Assembly: GCA_947177135.1 (NCBI GenBank)
Contig: CAMWTI010000005.1
Location: 1-50,951, forward strand
Origin: an uncultured Porphyromonadaceae bacterium
GTDB taxonomy: Bacteria > Bacteroidota > Bacteroidia > Bacteroidales > Muribaculaceae
Reading direction: 5' to 3'
Length of the DNA: 50,951 bases
Shown here piece by piece: positions 26,587 through 36,732 of the stretch; positions within the stretch are counted from its first letter, which is position 1, and every line of letters starts with the position of its first letter. Below the pieces are notes generated by a model that did not search any database, was not told where the DNA came from, and was given only the letters and a program-made list of their open reading frames with translations. The position numbers and the translations under genes were made by a program.

Positions 26587-27278
26587 ATGTGTTTGTCGGG
26601 GGTAGTTGCCTGGCCGGCCAGTGCCTGCCAGAGTGTGTCGTCAGGCACTGGGGCCGTCAGAGAAATCATCTTGCCGCTCACCGGGTGCACGAATTCGATA
26701 TGACGTGCCATCAGCGAGATAGATCCGTCGGGGTTAGAGCGCTTGTCGCCATATTTGAGGTCGCCTTTCACCGGACACCCGATGGCCGACAGCTGCACTC
26801 TTATCTGATGTTTGCGTCCGGTCTCCAGATTGATCTCAAGAAGATGGTAGCGTTCTGTCGAGGCTATATGTCTATAGCTCAGTCGGGCTTCCTTTGCGCC
26901 GTCCGACGGGGTTGTCGAGGCATAGCTCTTATTGTTGCGTTCCGTTGTCGTGATGTGGTGAATCAGTCTGTCGGCATCTTTTGGCGGTGCAAAGCGTGTA
27001 ACGGCCCAGTAGGTCTTGTGGACGGCGCCGGATCTGAACAGTTCGTTCATTCGGGCCAGTGCCTTTGATGTCTTGGCGAACACTACAAGGCCCGATACCG
27101 GCCGGTCCAGCCTGTGCACCACGCCGCAGAACACATTGCCGGGTTTGGCATACGTGTCTTTAATGTATTTTCTGACGTCTTCGACCAGAGGGCGGTCGCC
27201 GGTCTTGTCGCCCTGGACGATCTCGCCTGACTCTTTGTTGACGACGATTATGTGATTATCTTCGTAGATGACTTGCAT
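26583..27278 (-). CDS. RluA-family pseudouridine synthase
   Basis: VVHRLDRPVSGLVVFAKTSKA, LETGRKHQIRVQL. Confidence 0.92.
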   Translation of the reverse strand: MQVIYEDNHIIVVNKESGEIVQGDKTGDRPLVEDVRKYIKDTYAKPGNVFCGVVHRLDRPVSGLVVFAKTSKALARMNELFRSGAVHKTYWAVTRFAPPKDADRLIHHITTTERNNKSYASTTPSDGAKEARLSYRHIASTERYHLLEINLETGRKHQIRVQLSAIGCPVKGDLKYGDKRSNPDGSISLMARHIEFVHPVSGKMISLTAPVPDDTLWQALAGQATTPDKHI

Positions 27279-27294
27279 TGGCAGTGGTTAAGGA

Positions 27295-27334
27295 TAGAAC
27301 CTATAAAGCTCATGGACGAGCTTTATAGGTTCTA
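27295..27334. repeat. Perfect 17-bp hairpin downstream of fumarase
   Basis: TAGAACCTATAAAGCTC-ATGGAC-GAGCTTTATAGGTTCTA. Confidence 0.8.
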
Positions 27335-27356
27335 AAATGATGATTGTCGGCGTTGT

Positions 27357-29003
27357 TTATCTGGCAACCGGACATCCGGCGCATTTTTCGGCGATTTCCG
27401 TGAAGAAATCGTTGCCCTTGTTGTCCACAAGAATGAATGCGGGGAAATCTTCGACTTCGATCTTCCAGATTGCTTCCATGCCGAGTTCGGGATATTCGAG
27501 CAATTCCACCTTCTTGATAGAGTTGGCCGCCAGAATGGCTGCCGGGCCACCGATCGAGCCGAGATAGAATCCGCCGTGCTTGTGGCAGGCGTCGGTCACC
27601 TGCTTCGAGCGGTTGCCTTTGGCGATCATGATCATGGAGCCGCCTGCGGCCTGGAACTGGTCTACATATGAATCCATGCGGCCGGCCGTTGTCGGGCCGA
27701 ACGAACCGGATGCCATTCCTTCGGGTGTCTTGGCCGGTCCGGCATAATAGATAGGATGCTCTTTCAGATACTGGGGCATCTCTTCGCCGCGGTCAAGGCG
27801 CTCCTTGATCTTGGCGTGGGCAATGTCGCGGCCGACAATGATGGTGCCTTTGAGGCTCAGGCGGGTCGATACGGGATATTTGTCAAGTTCGGCGAGAACT
27901 TCGGGCATCGGGCGGTTGAGGTCGATTTTCACAACATCTCCTTCGCCGGCCTTGCGCAACTCTTCAGGAATCAGTTCGCCGGGGTTTGAGTCCAGTTTTT
28001 CGATCCAGAGACCATTGCGGTCGATCTTTGCCTTGACGTTGCGGTCGGCCGAGCAGCTCACTCCCATGCCGATGGGACACGATGCGCCGTGGCGCGGAAG
28101 GCGGATAACTCTGATGTCGTGGGCGAAGTATTTTCCGCCGAATTGTGCGCCGAGACCGATTTTACGTGAAGCCTCGAGAAGCTCTTTCTCCAGTTCGATG
28201 TCGCGGAAAGCATGTCCCAGCTCATTGCCCTGGGTTGGAAGCGAGTCAAGATACTTGACTGATGCTTTCTTCACTACTTCAAGATTCTTTTCAGCTGATG
28301 TTCCGCCGATAACGAATGCGATGTGATAAGGCGGGCATGCCGCAGTGCCGAGGGTCTTCATCTTCTCGACCAGGAAGGGCACCAGAGTTTTGGGATTGAT
28401 CGTGGCCTTTGTCTCCTGATAGAGGTAGGTCTTGTTGGCCGAACCGCCGCCCTTGGCCACGAACAGGAAGTGATACTCGTCGCCTTCGCCGGCATGGATG
28501 TCGATCTGGGCCGGGAGGTTGCATCCGGTGTTGACTTCGTCATACATGGTCAGAGGCGCGTTCTGCGAGTAGCGCAGATTGCATCCGGTGTATGTGTCAA
28601 ACACGCCGTGCGAGATCTGCTCTTCGTCACAGCAGCCTGTCCACACTTGCTGGCCTTTTGTGGCGTGGCAGATGGCTGTGCCTGTATCCTGACAGAAGGG
28701 AAGTTGTCCTTTGGCTGCTATTTCGGCATTGCGGAGCATGGTCAGCGCCACGAATTTGTCGTTGGCGCTGGCTTCCGGATCTTTCAGGATTCTGGCCACC
28801 ATCTCATTGTGTTCGCGGCGCAGCATGAAGGCATTGTCATGAGTGGCCTGACGTGCCAGAACACGCAGTGCCTCCGGGTCAACGACCAGCATTTCATGGC
28901 CGCCCCAGTTCTCCACCTTCACATAGTCTTTTGTCAGAAGATAATATTCGGTTGTATCCGGGCCAAGCGGAAACATTTCCTGATATTTGAATTCTTTGCT
29001 CAT
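27357..29003 (-). CDS. Class I fumarate hydratase
   Basis: 548 aa; [48 protein letters not shown]-type region, [13 protein letters not shown]. Confidence 0.93.
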   Translation of the reverse strand: MSKEFKYQEMFPLGPDTTEYYLLTKDYVKVENWGGHEMLVVDPEALRVLARQATHDNAFMLRREHNEMVARILKDPEASANDKFVALTMLRNAEIAAKGQLPFCQDTGTAICHATKGQQVWTGCCDEEQISHGVFDTYTGCNLRYSQNAPLTMYDEVNTGCNLPAQIDIHAGEGDEYHFLFVAKGGGSANKTYLYQETKATINPKTLVPFLVEKMKTLGTAACPPYHIAFVIGGTSAEKNLEVVKKASVKYLDSLPTQGNELGHAFRDIELEKELLEASRKIGLGAQFGGKYFAHDIRVIRLPRHGASCPIGMGVSCSADRNVKAKIDRNGLWIEKLDSNPGELIPEELRKAGEGDVVKIDLNRPMPEVLAELDKYPVSTRLSLKGTIIVGRDIAHAKIKERLDRGEEMPQYLKEHPIYYAGPAKTPEGMASGSFGPTTAGRMDSYVDQFQAAGGSMIMIAKGNRSKQVTDACHKHGGFYLGSIGGPAAILAANSIKKVELLEYPELGMEAIWKIEVEDFPAFILVDNKGNDFFTEIAEKCAGCPVAR

Positions 29004-29037
29004 ATGAGGTTTAAATTGTGATAATTAATTATTAAGA

Positions 29038-29811
29038 TCAGAAGTTGTATCCGGCGGTGAACTGCCACATTTTGTTGTAGCCCTTCACTCCGGCTCTGAG
29101 CATCGGCTCGGCGTTGGGGTCATTGCATGCTTCAGTGCCGAGAATTTCGCGGCAGCCGGCCAGGTAGTGGGCGCTGATAATGAAATCGCCGAACGCCACG
29201 CCTGCACCCATCTTGAAGCCCCAGTCAAACCGGCGGCTAACGCCTCCTTTGCCGAAATAGTCGCGTTTGTGGCGCCGGTCGGCCGGATTGCCTGTGTTGC
29301 CGTCATAGCGGTTGATGGTATATTTTTCATGACCGCCGAATCCCCATGCGAAATATGGGCCGACTTCGCCGATCAGGTTGATGTGCGGCCCACACTCGAA
29401 TTTCATCGATGCCATGACAGGAACCTGGATGTAGTGGGCCACTGACGTTGAGGAGGTGATGGAGGCAAACGGCAACGGTTGTTCGGCGTCTGTGCCGATG
29501 CTGACGCGCTTGAAGCCATGTGATGCCGACGAGTAAAAAATACCGGGCTGTATGGAAATATATTTCCTGATGTTAAGGTCGGCGACGAATCCGGCCGTGA
29601 CTCCGCCGCGCCAGTCGGGAGAATACATCTCGATCGCGGGCATCAGCGAAGCTTCGTTCGTCGAGGTGTTGCTTACATTTCCGCCTACACGTACTCCGAA
29701 ACTTACAGGACGGTCTGCCGGGGCGGTGTTGATGACAATCTGAGCCGATGAACTCGAGATTCCCGCCACGACAGCTATGCAAGTGCTTAACAGATAGCGT
29801 TTCATTTTCAA
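29038..29811 (-). CDS. Outer-membrane beta-barrel (porin-family) protein
   Basis: Signal peptide MKMKRYLLSTCIAVVAGISSSSAQ; VGGNVSNTSTNEA, YISIQPGIFYSSASHGF, C-terminal FTAGYNF. Confidence 0.75.
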   Translation of the reverse strand: MKMKRYLLSTCIAVVAGISSSSAQIVINTAPADRPVSFGVRVGGNVSNTSTNEASLMPAIEMYSPDWRGGVTAGFVADLNIRKYISIQPGIFYSSASHGFKRVSIGTDAEQPLPFASITSSTSVAHYIQVPVMASMKFECGPHINLIGEVGPYFAWGFGGHEKYTINRYDGNTGNPADRRHKRDYFGKGGVSRRFDWGFKMGAGVAFGDFIISAHYLAGCREILGTEACNDPNAEPMLRAGVKGYNKMWQFTAGYNF

Positions 29812-29833
29812 TGCGTTGATTCAGTTATTACTG

Positions 29834-29865
29834 CAAATTAACGAAAATTTTCCCAATTCACCAAA
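29834..29865 (-). promoter_or_regulatory. Probable promoter for the OMP gene
   Basis: Minus TTTG (29865-29862), 20-nt spacer, TTAATTTG (29841-29834), one mismatch to TAnnTTTG. Confidence 0.4.
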
Positions 29866-29938
29866 TTTTGCATCATTACGCTTTTTTATAATTCTGAAAT
29901 CTTCTGATCTGCCGTCCTGTACCCGCCCGTCGCGCATT

Positions 29939-30634
29939 TCATCCGACTGCTATGGCTTTGGCCAGCCGGCGGAAGTCGGAGATGGATCCGAAGCAGGTGA
30001 TGCGGTCTCCTTTTTCTACTGTCAGTGTGGAGTCCGAAAGATCCAGTATGCAAGGTGTCTGAGCGCTTATTCCCAGCAGATTGCGCCGCCGGTTTGTGCG
30101 AGTGGCCGCTATTATTGACAATCCGTATTCGCTGCTGATTTCCAACGATGAATACGGTTCGCCGGCCATGCTGTCGGGAGCCGGAAACTCGATCACAGAG
30201 GCGTCATGGGTTATGCGGAGCACCCGGGTGGTGTCGCCCAGCGACATCTCCTGTGTCAGATCAAAGGCGGCGCGCTGTTCAGGCGTGATGATGCGTTCGA
30301 CCTGCAGTCCTTCGAGAATCGCCTGATGGATTTCGTCGACTGCCCTGGCGAATATACGTTTTACTCCGAATTTTTTCAGCAGGGCCACTGTCTTGATCGA
30401 GGCGCCGAAGTTTTCGCCGATGGCCACAATCACAAGGTCGACTCCGGAGATTGGCAAAGCGCAGAGTGCCGCTTCGTCCGTGCAGTCGGCGATGTAGACG
30501 GTCGAGATATAGTCTTTGACAGCTTCGACAAGTGTTGGACGGATATCGGCGCCGATCACTTCGTTTCCGCTGTCGGTTAGATCTTTGGCAAGGTTGGACC
30601 CATAGATTCCGAGTCCGATTATAAGGCATTTCAT
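29939..30634 (-). CDS. Single-RCK potassium channel/transporter regulatory subunit (KtrA/TrkA-like)
   Basis: MKCLIIGLGIYGSNLAKDLTDSGNEVIGADI, TDEAALCALPISGVDLVIVAIGENFG. Confidence 0.88.
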   Translation of the reverse strand: MKCLIIGLGIYGSNLAKDLTDSGNEVIGADIRPTLVEAVKDYISTVYIADCTDEAALCALPISGVDLVIVAIGENFGASIKTVALLKKFGVKRIFARAVDEIHQAILEGLQVERIITPEQRAAFDLTQEMSLGDTTRVLRITHDASVIEFPAPDSMAGEPYSSLEISSEYGLSIIAATRTNRRRNLLGISAQTPCILDLSDSTLTVEKGDRITCFGSISDFRRLAKAIAVG

Positions 30635-30637
30635 AGA

Positions 30638-32464
30638 TCAGGATATTATGATGTTGTCCGAGGGATATTGCAGCGCCGAATACCTGCGCATGCCGATGAT
30701 TCCGGCCAGCAGCGACATCAGTCCCATACGGCCGATGAACATTGCCACGCAGAGCAGCATTTTTGCCGGTGTGCCGAGCAGAGGCGTTGCTCCGAGTGAT
30801 GAGCCGACAGTGAACAGAGCCGAACAGCTCTCGAATAACAGCATGCGGGCCGGCAGGTCCGGTTCCATCAGCATCAGCGTGACGGTGAATGCCATGTAGC
30901 TCAGAATGGCCAGCAGAATAACCGACTGGGCGCGGTTGACCGATGCGGACGACAGGGTGCGGTTCCATGCTGTGACGCGGTCAGATCCGCCGATGGTTGA
31001 GCGCATGTGTAACCAGGCGGTGGCAATGGTGTTGACCTTGATTCCGCCGGCGGTGGACTGTGATGCTCCGCCGATGGCCATTAGAAATAGCAGCATGACG
31101 ATAGTGACGTTCAGAAAACCGGATGGCGTCACCGACGAAAATCCGGCCGAGCGTGGCGTCACGGCATTGAACAGCGACTGCACGGTCTGTTGCCACGGTG
31201 ACATTCCCTCCAGGCTATTGTGGCGTTCAAGCAGGAAGAAACCTACAGTGCCGGCCAAAAGCAGCCAGCCGGTTGTGACGAGCACGACCCGGGTGTTGAG
31301 ATCCATCAGATGGATCGGGCTTGGTCCGGCATGGCTGCGCCGGAGTCTGGACCACACCCTGTGGAGTGACTGAAGAATGGCGTCGCGGGCATTGACCAGA
31401 ATGGGGTATCCGATGCCTCCGCCAACCACAAGCACCGACGTGATCAGATAGATCAGCTGGTTGCCGTGGAGCAGGGCCGGATTTGACAGCCCGCCAGGCA
31501 GAGTGGAGAAGCCGGCGTTGCAGAAAGCCGAAATGGAGTGAAAGGCCGAAAAAGCCATTTCGTCACTGAGTGTCATGCCGGGAATTGTGTCGTGAATACT
31601 CCAGAACACGGCGACTGCCCCGAGAGCTTCGACCGAAAGTGTGAAAAGGAAAATCAGCAGCAGGGTGGGGAGCAGCGTGTTGATCGTCTTGCTATAGATC
31701 ATGTCCTTGACCATGAGCTGCGAGTATATCGAAGCTCCTCCGCTGAAAAAGAGGGCGAACACGCTGGTGAAAGTCATCACCCCGAGTGCCCCGACCTGCA
31801 TCATCACAGCTATGATCACCGCGCCGAGCGGGGTGAACGTGGAGGCCACATCGACAGTGGTCAGACCGGTGATGCACACTGCCGAGGTGCTCACAAACAG
31901 AGAGTCGGCGAGGCTGATGCCGCCATAGGTGCATCTTGGCATCATTAGCAGCATTGTGCCCGCGATGATGAAAAACAGAAACGACACCGCCAGGATCATC
32001 GATGGATTCAGACGCCGTCCGAGAGCCTTGACTGTCAGAAAACAGAGTATGACAGCAGAATAAGTGGCCATTATGGCGGTGGTGAAGAGCTGGGAATACA
32101 TCAGCCTGTCGAGCCACGGAATCCACGGATGGACAGGCCGCGGATACATCCAAGGCAGTACTGTCAGCAGCATGGCGATGTCGATCAGCCACTTTACCGG
32201 CCTGTTTTCACGCGATGCGATGCGTGGTGTGAAGATGATTCTGAACAGTATGTTGGCGACAAATACTCCCTGGGCCACACGCATCCATGGGCGGATGTCG
32301 GCCAGAGCTATGGTGTCGCGGTCAAAGCCGGCATACAGGGCGATCAGTGTAAGACACATCACGGCGGCGATGGCCGAGATCGCTTCCAGACACACTGAAA
32401 GCACACGCAGAGTCTCGGTAAACCGACGTTCAAACCTTGCGTATGCTTTCCGTAATCTGGCCAT
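30638..32464 (-). CDS. TrkH/KtrB-type potassium transporter with extended N-terminal membrane region
   Basis: 608 aa; STSAVCITGLTTVD, HSISAFCNAGFSTLPGG, NAVTPRSAGFSSV, GGASQSTAGGIKVNT. Confidence 0.9.
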   Translation of the reverse strand: MARLRKAYARFERRFTETLRVLSVCLEAISAIAAVMCLTLIALYAGFDRDTIALADIRPWMRVAQGVFVANILFRIIFTPRIASRENRPVKWLIDIAMLLTVLPWMYPRPVHPWIPWLDRLMYSQLFTTAIMATYSAVILCFLTVKALGRRLNPSMILAVSFLFFIIAGTMLLMMPRCTYGGISLADSLFVSTSAVCITGLTTVDVASTFTPLGAVIIAVMMQVGALGVMTFTSVFALFFSGGASIYSQLMVKDMIYSKTINTLLPTLLLIFLFTLSVEALGAVAVFWSIHDTIPGMTLSDEMAFSAFHSISAFCNAGFSTLPGGLSNPALLHGNQLIYLITSVLVVGGGIGYPILVNARDAILQSLHRVWSRLRRSHAGPSPIHLMDLNTRVVLVTTGWLLLAGTVGFFLLERHNSLEGMSPWQQTVQSLFNAVTPRSAGFSSVTPSGFLNVTIVMLLFLMAIGGASQSTAGGIKVNTIATAWLHMRSTIGGSDRVTAWNRTLSSASVNRAQSVILLAILSYMAFTVTLMLMEPDLPARMLLFESCSALFTVGSSLGATPLLGTPAKMLLCVAMFIGRMGLMSLLAGIIGMRRYSALQYPSDNIIIS

Positions 32465-32473
32465 AGTTATGGC

Positions 32474-33160
32474 TTATTTTGTCAGCTTGAAGCCTGCGCA
32501 GATGCCGTCATAGCTTTCAAGAAGCTGAGTCATAGTGCCGATGGAGGCGCTGCCGGTGACCGAGCCGACGGTCTTTACGATCGTGATGAGTTTGCTGACG
32601 TCAAACATGAGCGACATGGATTTCTTTCCGGTCATGGTTACGTATGCCGTCATAGAGCCGAGTTTGATGGATTTGAGAGCCTGGAATGTGAAGATGATAT
32701 CGCCGTTTTCTGCTTTCTCGACCATGCCGCTTGCTCTGAGTTTGCCTGATTGCATTATGAATGTCTGGTCCTCGTTGATGGTGAGCACCAGGTTGGTCAG
32801 GCGGAATTTTTCATAATATGGTTCCAGTTTCCCTTCCACGACTCCGGCAGCTGCTGCGCCGCCGGCTTTCTGCAGGAAGTTGTCGCTTTTGAAGCACACG
32901 GCGGGGCCGGCATATTTCCATACTCCGGTCATCGACGCCGGGTTGATGTCGTCGGTAGAGATAAGTCCGCCGAGCACTCCGCCAAGGATGTCGCCGAGTC
33001 CTCCGCTCTTGTTGTCTGATTTGTCATCTGATGACGACGAACCCCCACCGGCCAGGCCGCTGAGCAGATTGCCGAGAGGAGAGTCTGAGGTTTGAACTGC
33101 TGATGAAGTGAACGAGGTGGCCGCGAACAGAGCCAAGGCGGCAAAAATTTTGAATTTCAT
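32474..33160 (-). CDS. DUF4923-like secreted protein
   Basis: Signal peptide, Gly/Ser-rich linker, SMTGVWKYAGPAVCFKSDNFLQKAGG...VEGKLEPYYEKFRL. Confidence 0.65.
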   Translation of the reverse strand: MKFKIFAALALFAATSFTSSAVQTSDSPLGNLLSGLAGGGSSSSDDKSDNKSGGLGDILGGVLGGLISTDDINPASMTGVWKYAGPAVCFKSDNFLQKAGGAAAAGVVEGKLEPYYEKFRLTNLVLTINEDQTFIMQSGKLRASGMVEKAENGDIIFTFQALKSIKLGSMTAYVTMTGKKSMSLMFDVSKLITIVKTVGSVTGSASIGTMTQLLESYDGICAGFKLTK

Positions 33161-33227
33161 AAAATATGTGTGAAAATTTAGCTAATTTGCTGCAAAGGTA
33201 GCAAAATGGCGTCGTAGGTTAAAGAAA

Positions 33228-33259
33228 AATTAGGGATTTTTTTGTTAAAATCCCTAATT
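33228..33259 (-). terminator. Rho-independent terminator downstream of coiled-coil lipoprotein gene
   Basis: AATTAGGGATTTT-loop-AAAATCCCTAATT then TTTCTTT on minus strand. Confidence 0.75.
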
Positions 33260-33275
33260 CATATGTCAATGATTA

Positions 33276-34145
33276 TCAGTCGACCTGGATAACTACTACT
33301 CCCGAAGAGCTCCAGAAGGCATCGGGATTTGTGATCACGAATGTCTTCATCCCATTTTCGCTCTCTTCAAATTTATAAGAGTCTTCGGGCTGCTTGGTCA
33401 GCACTTTGCCTTTCTTTGAGTCGAGCGGCAGCGAGCGCAGAGTGCGTCGGTCGGCGCGCTGCATGTAGCTTCTGTCAAAGTCCGACGGCAACACTTTTGT
33501 CTTGCGGAGGAATCCGCCTCCTTCAATGATGTCGTGCTCCTTGAGTTCCTGTTTGGTCCCGATCACGTAATATACGGCGTTCAGTTCGTCGATTGCGTCG
33601 GTCAGTGCCTGTTCGGCCTGGTTGATTCCGGCTTTGAGTGAATCGTTCGACGAGTGGAGCGAGTCAATTGTGTCGTCAAGGGCGGCGATATGTATGTTGG
33701 CGGCCTCAAGGCTCTGACGCAGTTCGGCCACAGTGGCGGTCTGCTTGTCAATCTGCTGGCGCAACTGCGCTATCTGGCGGTTCAGTTTTTCCTGTGCTGC
33801 CGAGTTGCTTTGTGCGAGTTGGCGTTCAAGTGCGTCTATGCGGTGGCGGCGGTCCTGCAGCCCGCGCTGTATCGCTTCCATCTGTTGGCGCAGGCGTTCG
33901 CGTCCCGATGCGTTTTCCTGATTGATAGGAGCTTCGACCAACTGTTCGAGAGCAGTGATCTGATCCATGCCCACTGTCACGTCGTAAAGCAGGGTGAACA
34001 ATGAGTCGGAATTAGCCAGAGCGGTGCGCAGAGAATCGTCAAGTTCATGGTTGCGCGCCTCTTCCTGCTGCAATTTAGTGTTGCCGCATGATGATAACTC
34101 GATGACTGCGGCGGCTGATGCGGCGGCAAATAGAAGTTTTTTCAT
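33276..34145 (-). CDS. Coiled-coil lipoprotein of unknown function
   Basis: MKKLLFAAASAAAVIELSSCGN lipobox; long heptad-rich Gln/Leu region. Confidence 0.7.
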   Translation of the reverse strand: MKKLLFAAASAAAVIELSSCGNTKLQQEEARNHELDDSLRTALANSDSLFTLLYDVTVGMDQITALEQLVEAPINQENASGRERLRQQMEAIQRGLQDRRHRIDALERQLAQSNSAAQEKLNRQIAQLRQQIDKQTATVAELRQSLEAANIHIAALDDTIDSLHSSNDSLKAGINQAEQALTDAIDELNAVYYVIGTKQELKEHDIIEGGGFLRKTKVLPSDFDRSYMQRADRRTLRSLPLDSKKGKVLTKQPEDSYKFEESENGMKTFVITNPDAFWSSSGVVVIQVD

Positions 34146-34166
34146 CGTTTTGACAGTTGTGGTGAA

Positions 34167-34886
34167 TTAAATATTGTCTCTGTATTTGTTCTGATGGGCG
34201 CCTCTTGGTTCTGCTTTCTTCCCATCGATTACTATAACGATTTCTCCCTTGGGTTGGTTCATTGCAAAAAAATCGGCCAGCTCTCCGAGAGTGCCGCGGT
34301 GGGTAGTGTCGTGGAGCTTGGAAATTTCGCGACACACGGCCGCGTCGCGGTCCGGACCGCAGGCGCCGGCAAGCTCCGCCAGCGTTCTGGCCAGGCGCAT
34401 CGGCGATTCATAGACCACGAAAGTGCGCGGTTCGGCGGCAAGTTCGGCCAGGCGTGTGGCCCGTCCTTTTTTCTGCGGCAGAAATCCCTCGAACACAAAC
34501 CTGTCGCACGGCAGGCCGGAGTTGACCAGAGCTGGAATCAGCGCTGTCGGCCCCGGCAGGGTTTCCACTTCGAGTCCGCGCGTGCGGCATTCGCGCGAGA
34601 GCATGAAGCCCGGATCGGAAATGCCGGGAGTGCCGGCATCACTCACCAAAGCCACTGTCTCGCCTGCGGCGATGCGGTCGGCCACAGGACTCGAGGTTGA
34701 GTGCTCGTTGAATTTGTGGTGACTGATCATCGGGGTGCCGATGTCAAATTTTTTCATCAGCACCGCGCTGGTGCGGGTGTCTTCCGCCAGAATCACGTCG
34801 GCGTTGCGCAGCACCTCGACCGCTCTCGGGGTCATGTCGCCGAGATTACCCACCGGGGTGGGCACGATGTATAGTTTCCCGGCCAT
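34167..34886 (-). CDS. rsmI: 16S rRNA (cytidine1402-2'-O)-methyltransferase
   Basis: MAGKLYIVPTPVGNLGDMTPRAVEVL, LAEDTRTS, VSDAGTPGISDPG, YESPMRL. Confidence 0.95.
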   Translation of the reverse strand: MAGKLYIVPTPVGNLGDMTPRAVEVLRNADVILAEDTRTSAVLMKKFDIGTPMISHHKFNEHSTSSPVADRIAAGETVALVSDAGTPGISDPGFMLSRECRTRGLEVETLPGPTALIPALVNSGLPCDRFVFEGFLPQKKGRATRLAELAAEPRTFVVYESPMRLARTLAELAGACGPDRDAAVCREISKLHDTTHRGTLGELADFFAMNQPKGEIVIVIDGKKAEPRGAHQNKYRDNI

Positions 34887-34889
34887 GTT

Positions 34890-35330
34890 TCAGAGAATGT
34901 TCGCATGGCGGTCGCTGAACCGGCGGCGCACCACAGCCAGAAAGTCGGCAACGTCGTCGTTGGCCGGATTCCAGCCCAGATCCACAAACAGATACTCTTC
35001 GGCCTCCTCTGCCGAAGTCATCGCTCCAAGCATTTCCAGCGTGTCGATCATCTCGGCGTCGCTGTTGCCGAACAGTTCGCGGCGGAAGCGGTAACGGTCG
35101 TTCAGAGTGAAGGCCCATTGCCGGCGTGACGTCGCAGTTTCGGTCTGAGAAACAGCTTCTTCCCCGACGGGTGACTCGGCGGCAGAGGCCTCGTCATCGT
35201 CAGCAGGTGTGGTGACGTCGTCGGCCTCCTGCTGATCGGCCGCAAGTGCTGCCACACGCTCTTTCAAGTCAGCCAGTCCGGCTGTCAGAGCGTCGATTTT
35301 TTTCATTATTTCTTGAATCTCGGTGCTCAT
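34890..35330 (-). CDS. Hypothetical coiled-coil protein
   Basis: 146 aa, N-terminal coiled coil, acidic linker, conserved-looking C-term WAFTLNDRYRFRRELF; 3 nt upstream of rsmI. Confidence 0.6.
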   Translation of the reverse strand: MSTEIQEIMKKIDALTAGLADLKERVAALAADQQEADDVTTPADDDEASAAESPVGEEAVSQTETATSRRQWAFTLNDRYRFRRELFGNSDAEMIDTLEMLGAMTSAEEAEEYLFVDLGWNPANDDVADFLAVVRRRFSDRHANIL

Positions 35331-35390
35331 GTCGTGAATATATTTGGCGTCAAAGTTATGATAAAAATAGGTAAATTGAAAATATTTTGC

Positions 35391-35398
35391 TAATTTTG
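35391..35398 (+). promoter_or_regulatory. Candidate -7 element TAATTTTG upstream of 35439 gene
   Basis: Matches TAnnTTTG; -33 element unclear. Confidence 0.4.
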
Positions 35399-35438
35399 AC
35401 GCGTTATAATGAAAAATGCGTTTATAACAATCTTAATC

Positions 35439-35678
35439 ATGGATGACTTCTCCGACTTGTTTAATGATTTGCTGCAATCCTGCGGTAGTGTAGACATTGC
35501 TGAGGCAGAGTTCAAACGAATGATAGCCGACAGCCAGTCGCTGCGTGCCGACTATCGTCGCTGGTGCAGCGAATATGGTTATACCGAGCGGCGCGGTTTT
35601 ATCGACTATGCCGAAGAGTTTCTGGATGAACAGAACTCCAAACTGGACACACTCACTGACTATGACAATCAAGACTGA
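35439..35678 (+). CDS. Small hypothetical protein
   Basis: MDDFSDLFNDLLQSCGSVDIAEAEFKRMIADSQSLRADYRRWCSEYGYTERRGFIDYAEEFLDEQ; start downstream of -7 element. Confidence 0.65.
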   Translation: MDDFSDLFNDLLQSCGSVDIAEAEFKRMIADSQSLRADYRRWCSEYGYTERRGFIDYAEEFLDEQNSKLDTLTDYDNQD

Positions 35679-36732
35679 TATATCATCATTCTCATCTGCA
35701 GAGCCCGATTCTGAATTGCCGCGCAGGCTTCCGGCTGAATGGGAGCATCATTCTGCCATTCTGATGGCCTGGCCTCACGACGGTACCGATTGGGATTATA
35801 TGCTTGACGAGGTGCAGGAGTGCTACCTCCGTATCCTTGAGGCGATAGCCGCGGAAGAAACCGTCATTTTGCTGACGCCAGATGTCAGCGCTCTTCCGAA
35901 GCTCCCGTCTGGTGTGGTGCCTGTGGAGATTCCCACAAATGACACCTGGACGCGTGACTACGGTCCGCTTTGTGCCGAATTGTCCGACGGTTCTCCGCTG
36001 ATCCTTGATTTCCAGTTCAATGGCTGGGGCCTGAAATTTGCCGCGTGTCACGACAATCAGGCCACACGCCGGCTGATTGAAAAAGGAGTGTTTCGCGGAC
36101 GCTATGAATGCTGTGAGGATCTGGTGCTTGAAGGCGGATCGCTGGAGAGCGACGGACGCGGCACTCTGCTCACCACCCGCTGCTGCCTGATGGCTCCGAA
36201 CCGCAACGAGCCGATGGGCGCTTCGGGCATAGAAAAAGAGATATTGCGCCGCACCGGCGCGCGCAAACTGCTGTGGGTCGACTATGGCTCGCTGGCCGGC
36301 GACGACACTGACGGACACGTCGACACAATGTGTCGTCTGGCGCCGGACAACACAATAATATATACAGGATGCTCTGATCCCGATGACGAGCATTATGACG
36401 GCCTGACGCGCATGGCCCGACAGTTGCGGCTTCTCACTGACGCTGACGGACAGCCTTTCAACCTTGTGGAGCTGCCTTTGCCCGACCCGATGTTTGATGC
36501 CGACGGCGAGCGCCTTCCTGCCACCTATGCAAACTATCTTGTGCTTAACCGGTCTGTGCTCATGCCCACATATGGCCAGCCACGCAAAGACCGTCTCGCC
36601 GCCGACACGTTGCGCATAGCGTTTCCCGGCCGCGAGATCCGCATGGTCGACTGTCAGGCACTTGTCAAGCAGCATGGTTCGCTTCATTGCGCCACCATGC
36701 AACTGCCAGAAAGTATCATCACGTTTCCATGA
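35662..36732 (+). CDS. aguA: Agmatine deiminase
   Basis: LPAEWEHHSAILMAWPHDGTDW, TNDTWTRDYGPL, LEGGSLESDGRGTLLTT, DTDGHVDTMCRL, HGSLHCATMQ; internal ATG of the listed ORF. Confidence 0.9.
   Translation: MTIKTDISSFSSAEPDSELPRRLPAEWEHHSAILMAWPHDGTDWDYMLDEVQECYLRILEAIAAEETVILLTPDVSALPKLPSGVVPVEIPTNDTWTRDYGPLCAELSDGSPLILDFQFNGWGLKFAACHDNQATRRLIEKGVFRGRYECCEDLVLEGGSLESDGRGTLLTTRCCLMAPNRNEPMGASGIEKEILRRTGARKLLWVDYGSLAGDDTDGHVDTMCRLAPDNTIIYTGCSDPDDEHYDGLTRMARQLRLLTDADGQPFNLVELPLPDPMFDADGERLPATYANYLVLNRSVLMPTYGQPRKDRLAADTLRIAFPGREIRMVDCQALVKQHGSLHCATMQLPESIITFP

Noticed and set aside
35692-36702. 336-aa minus-strand ORF
   Set aside because: Fully antisense to aguA, which is clearly the real gene.
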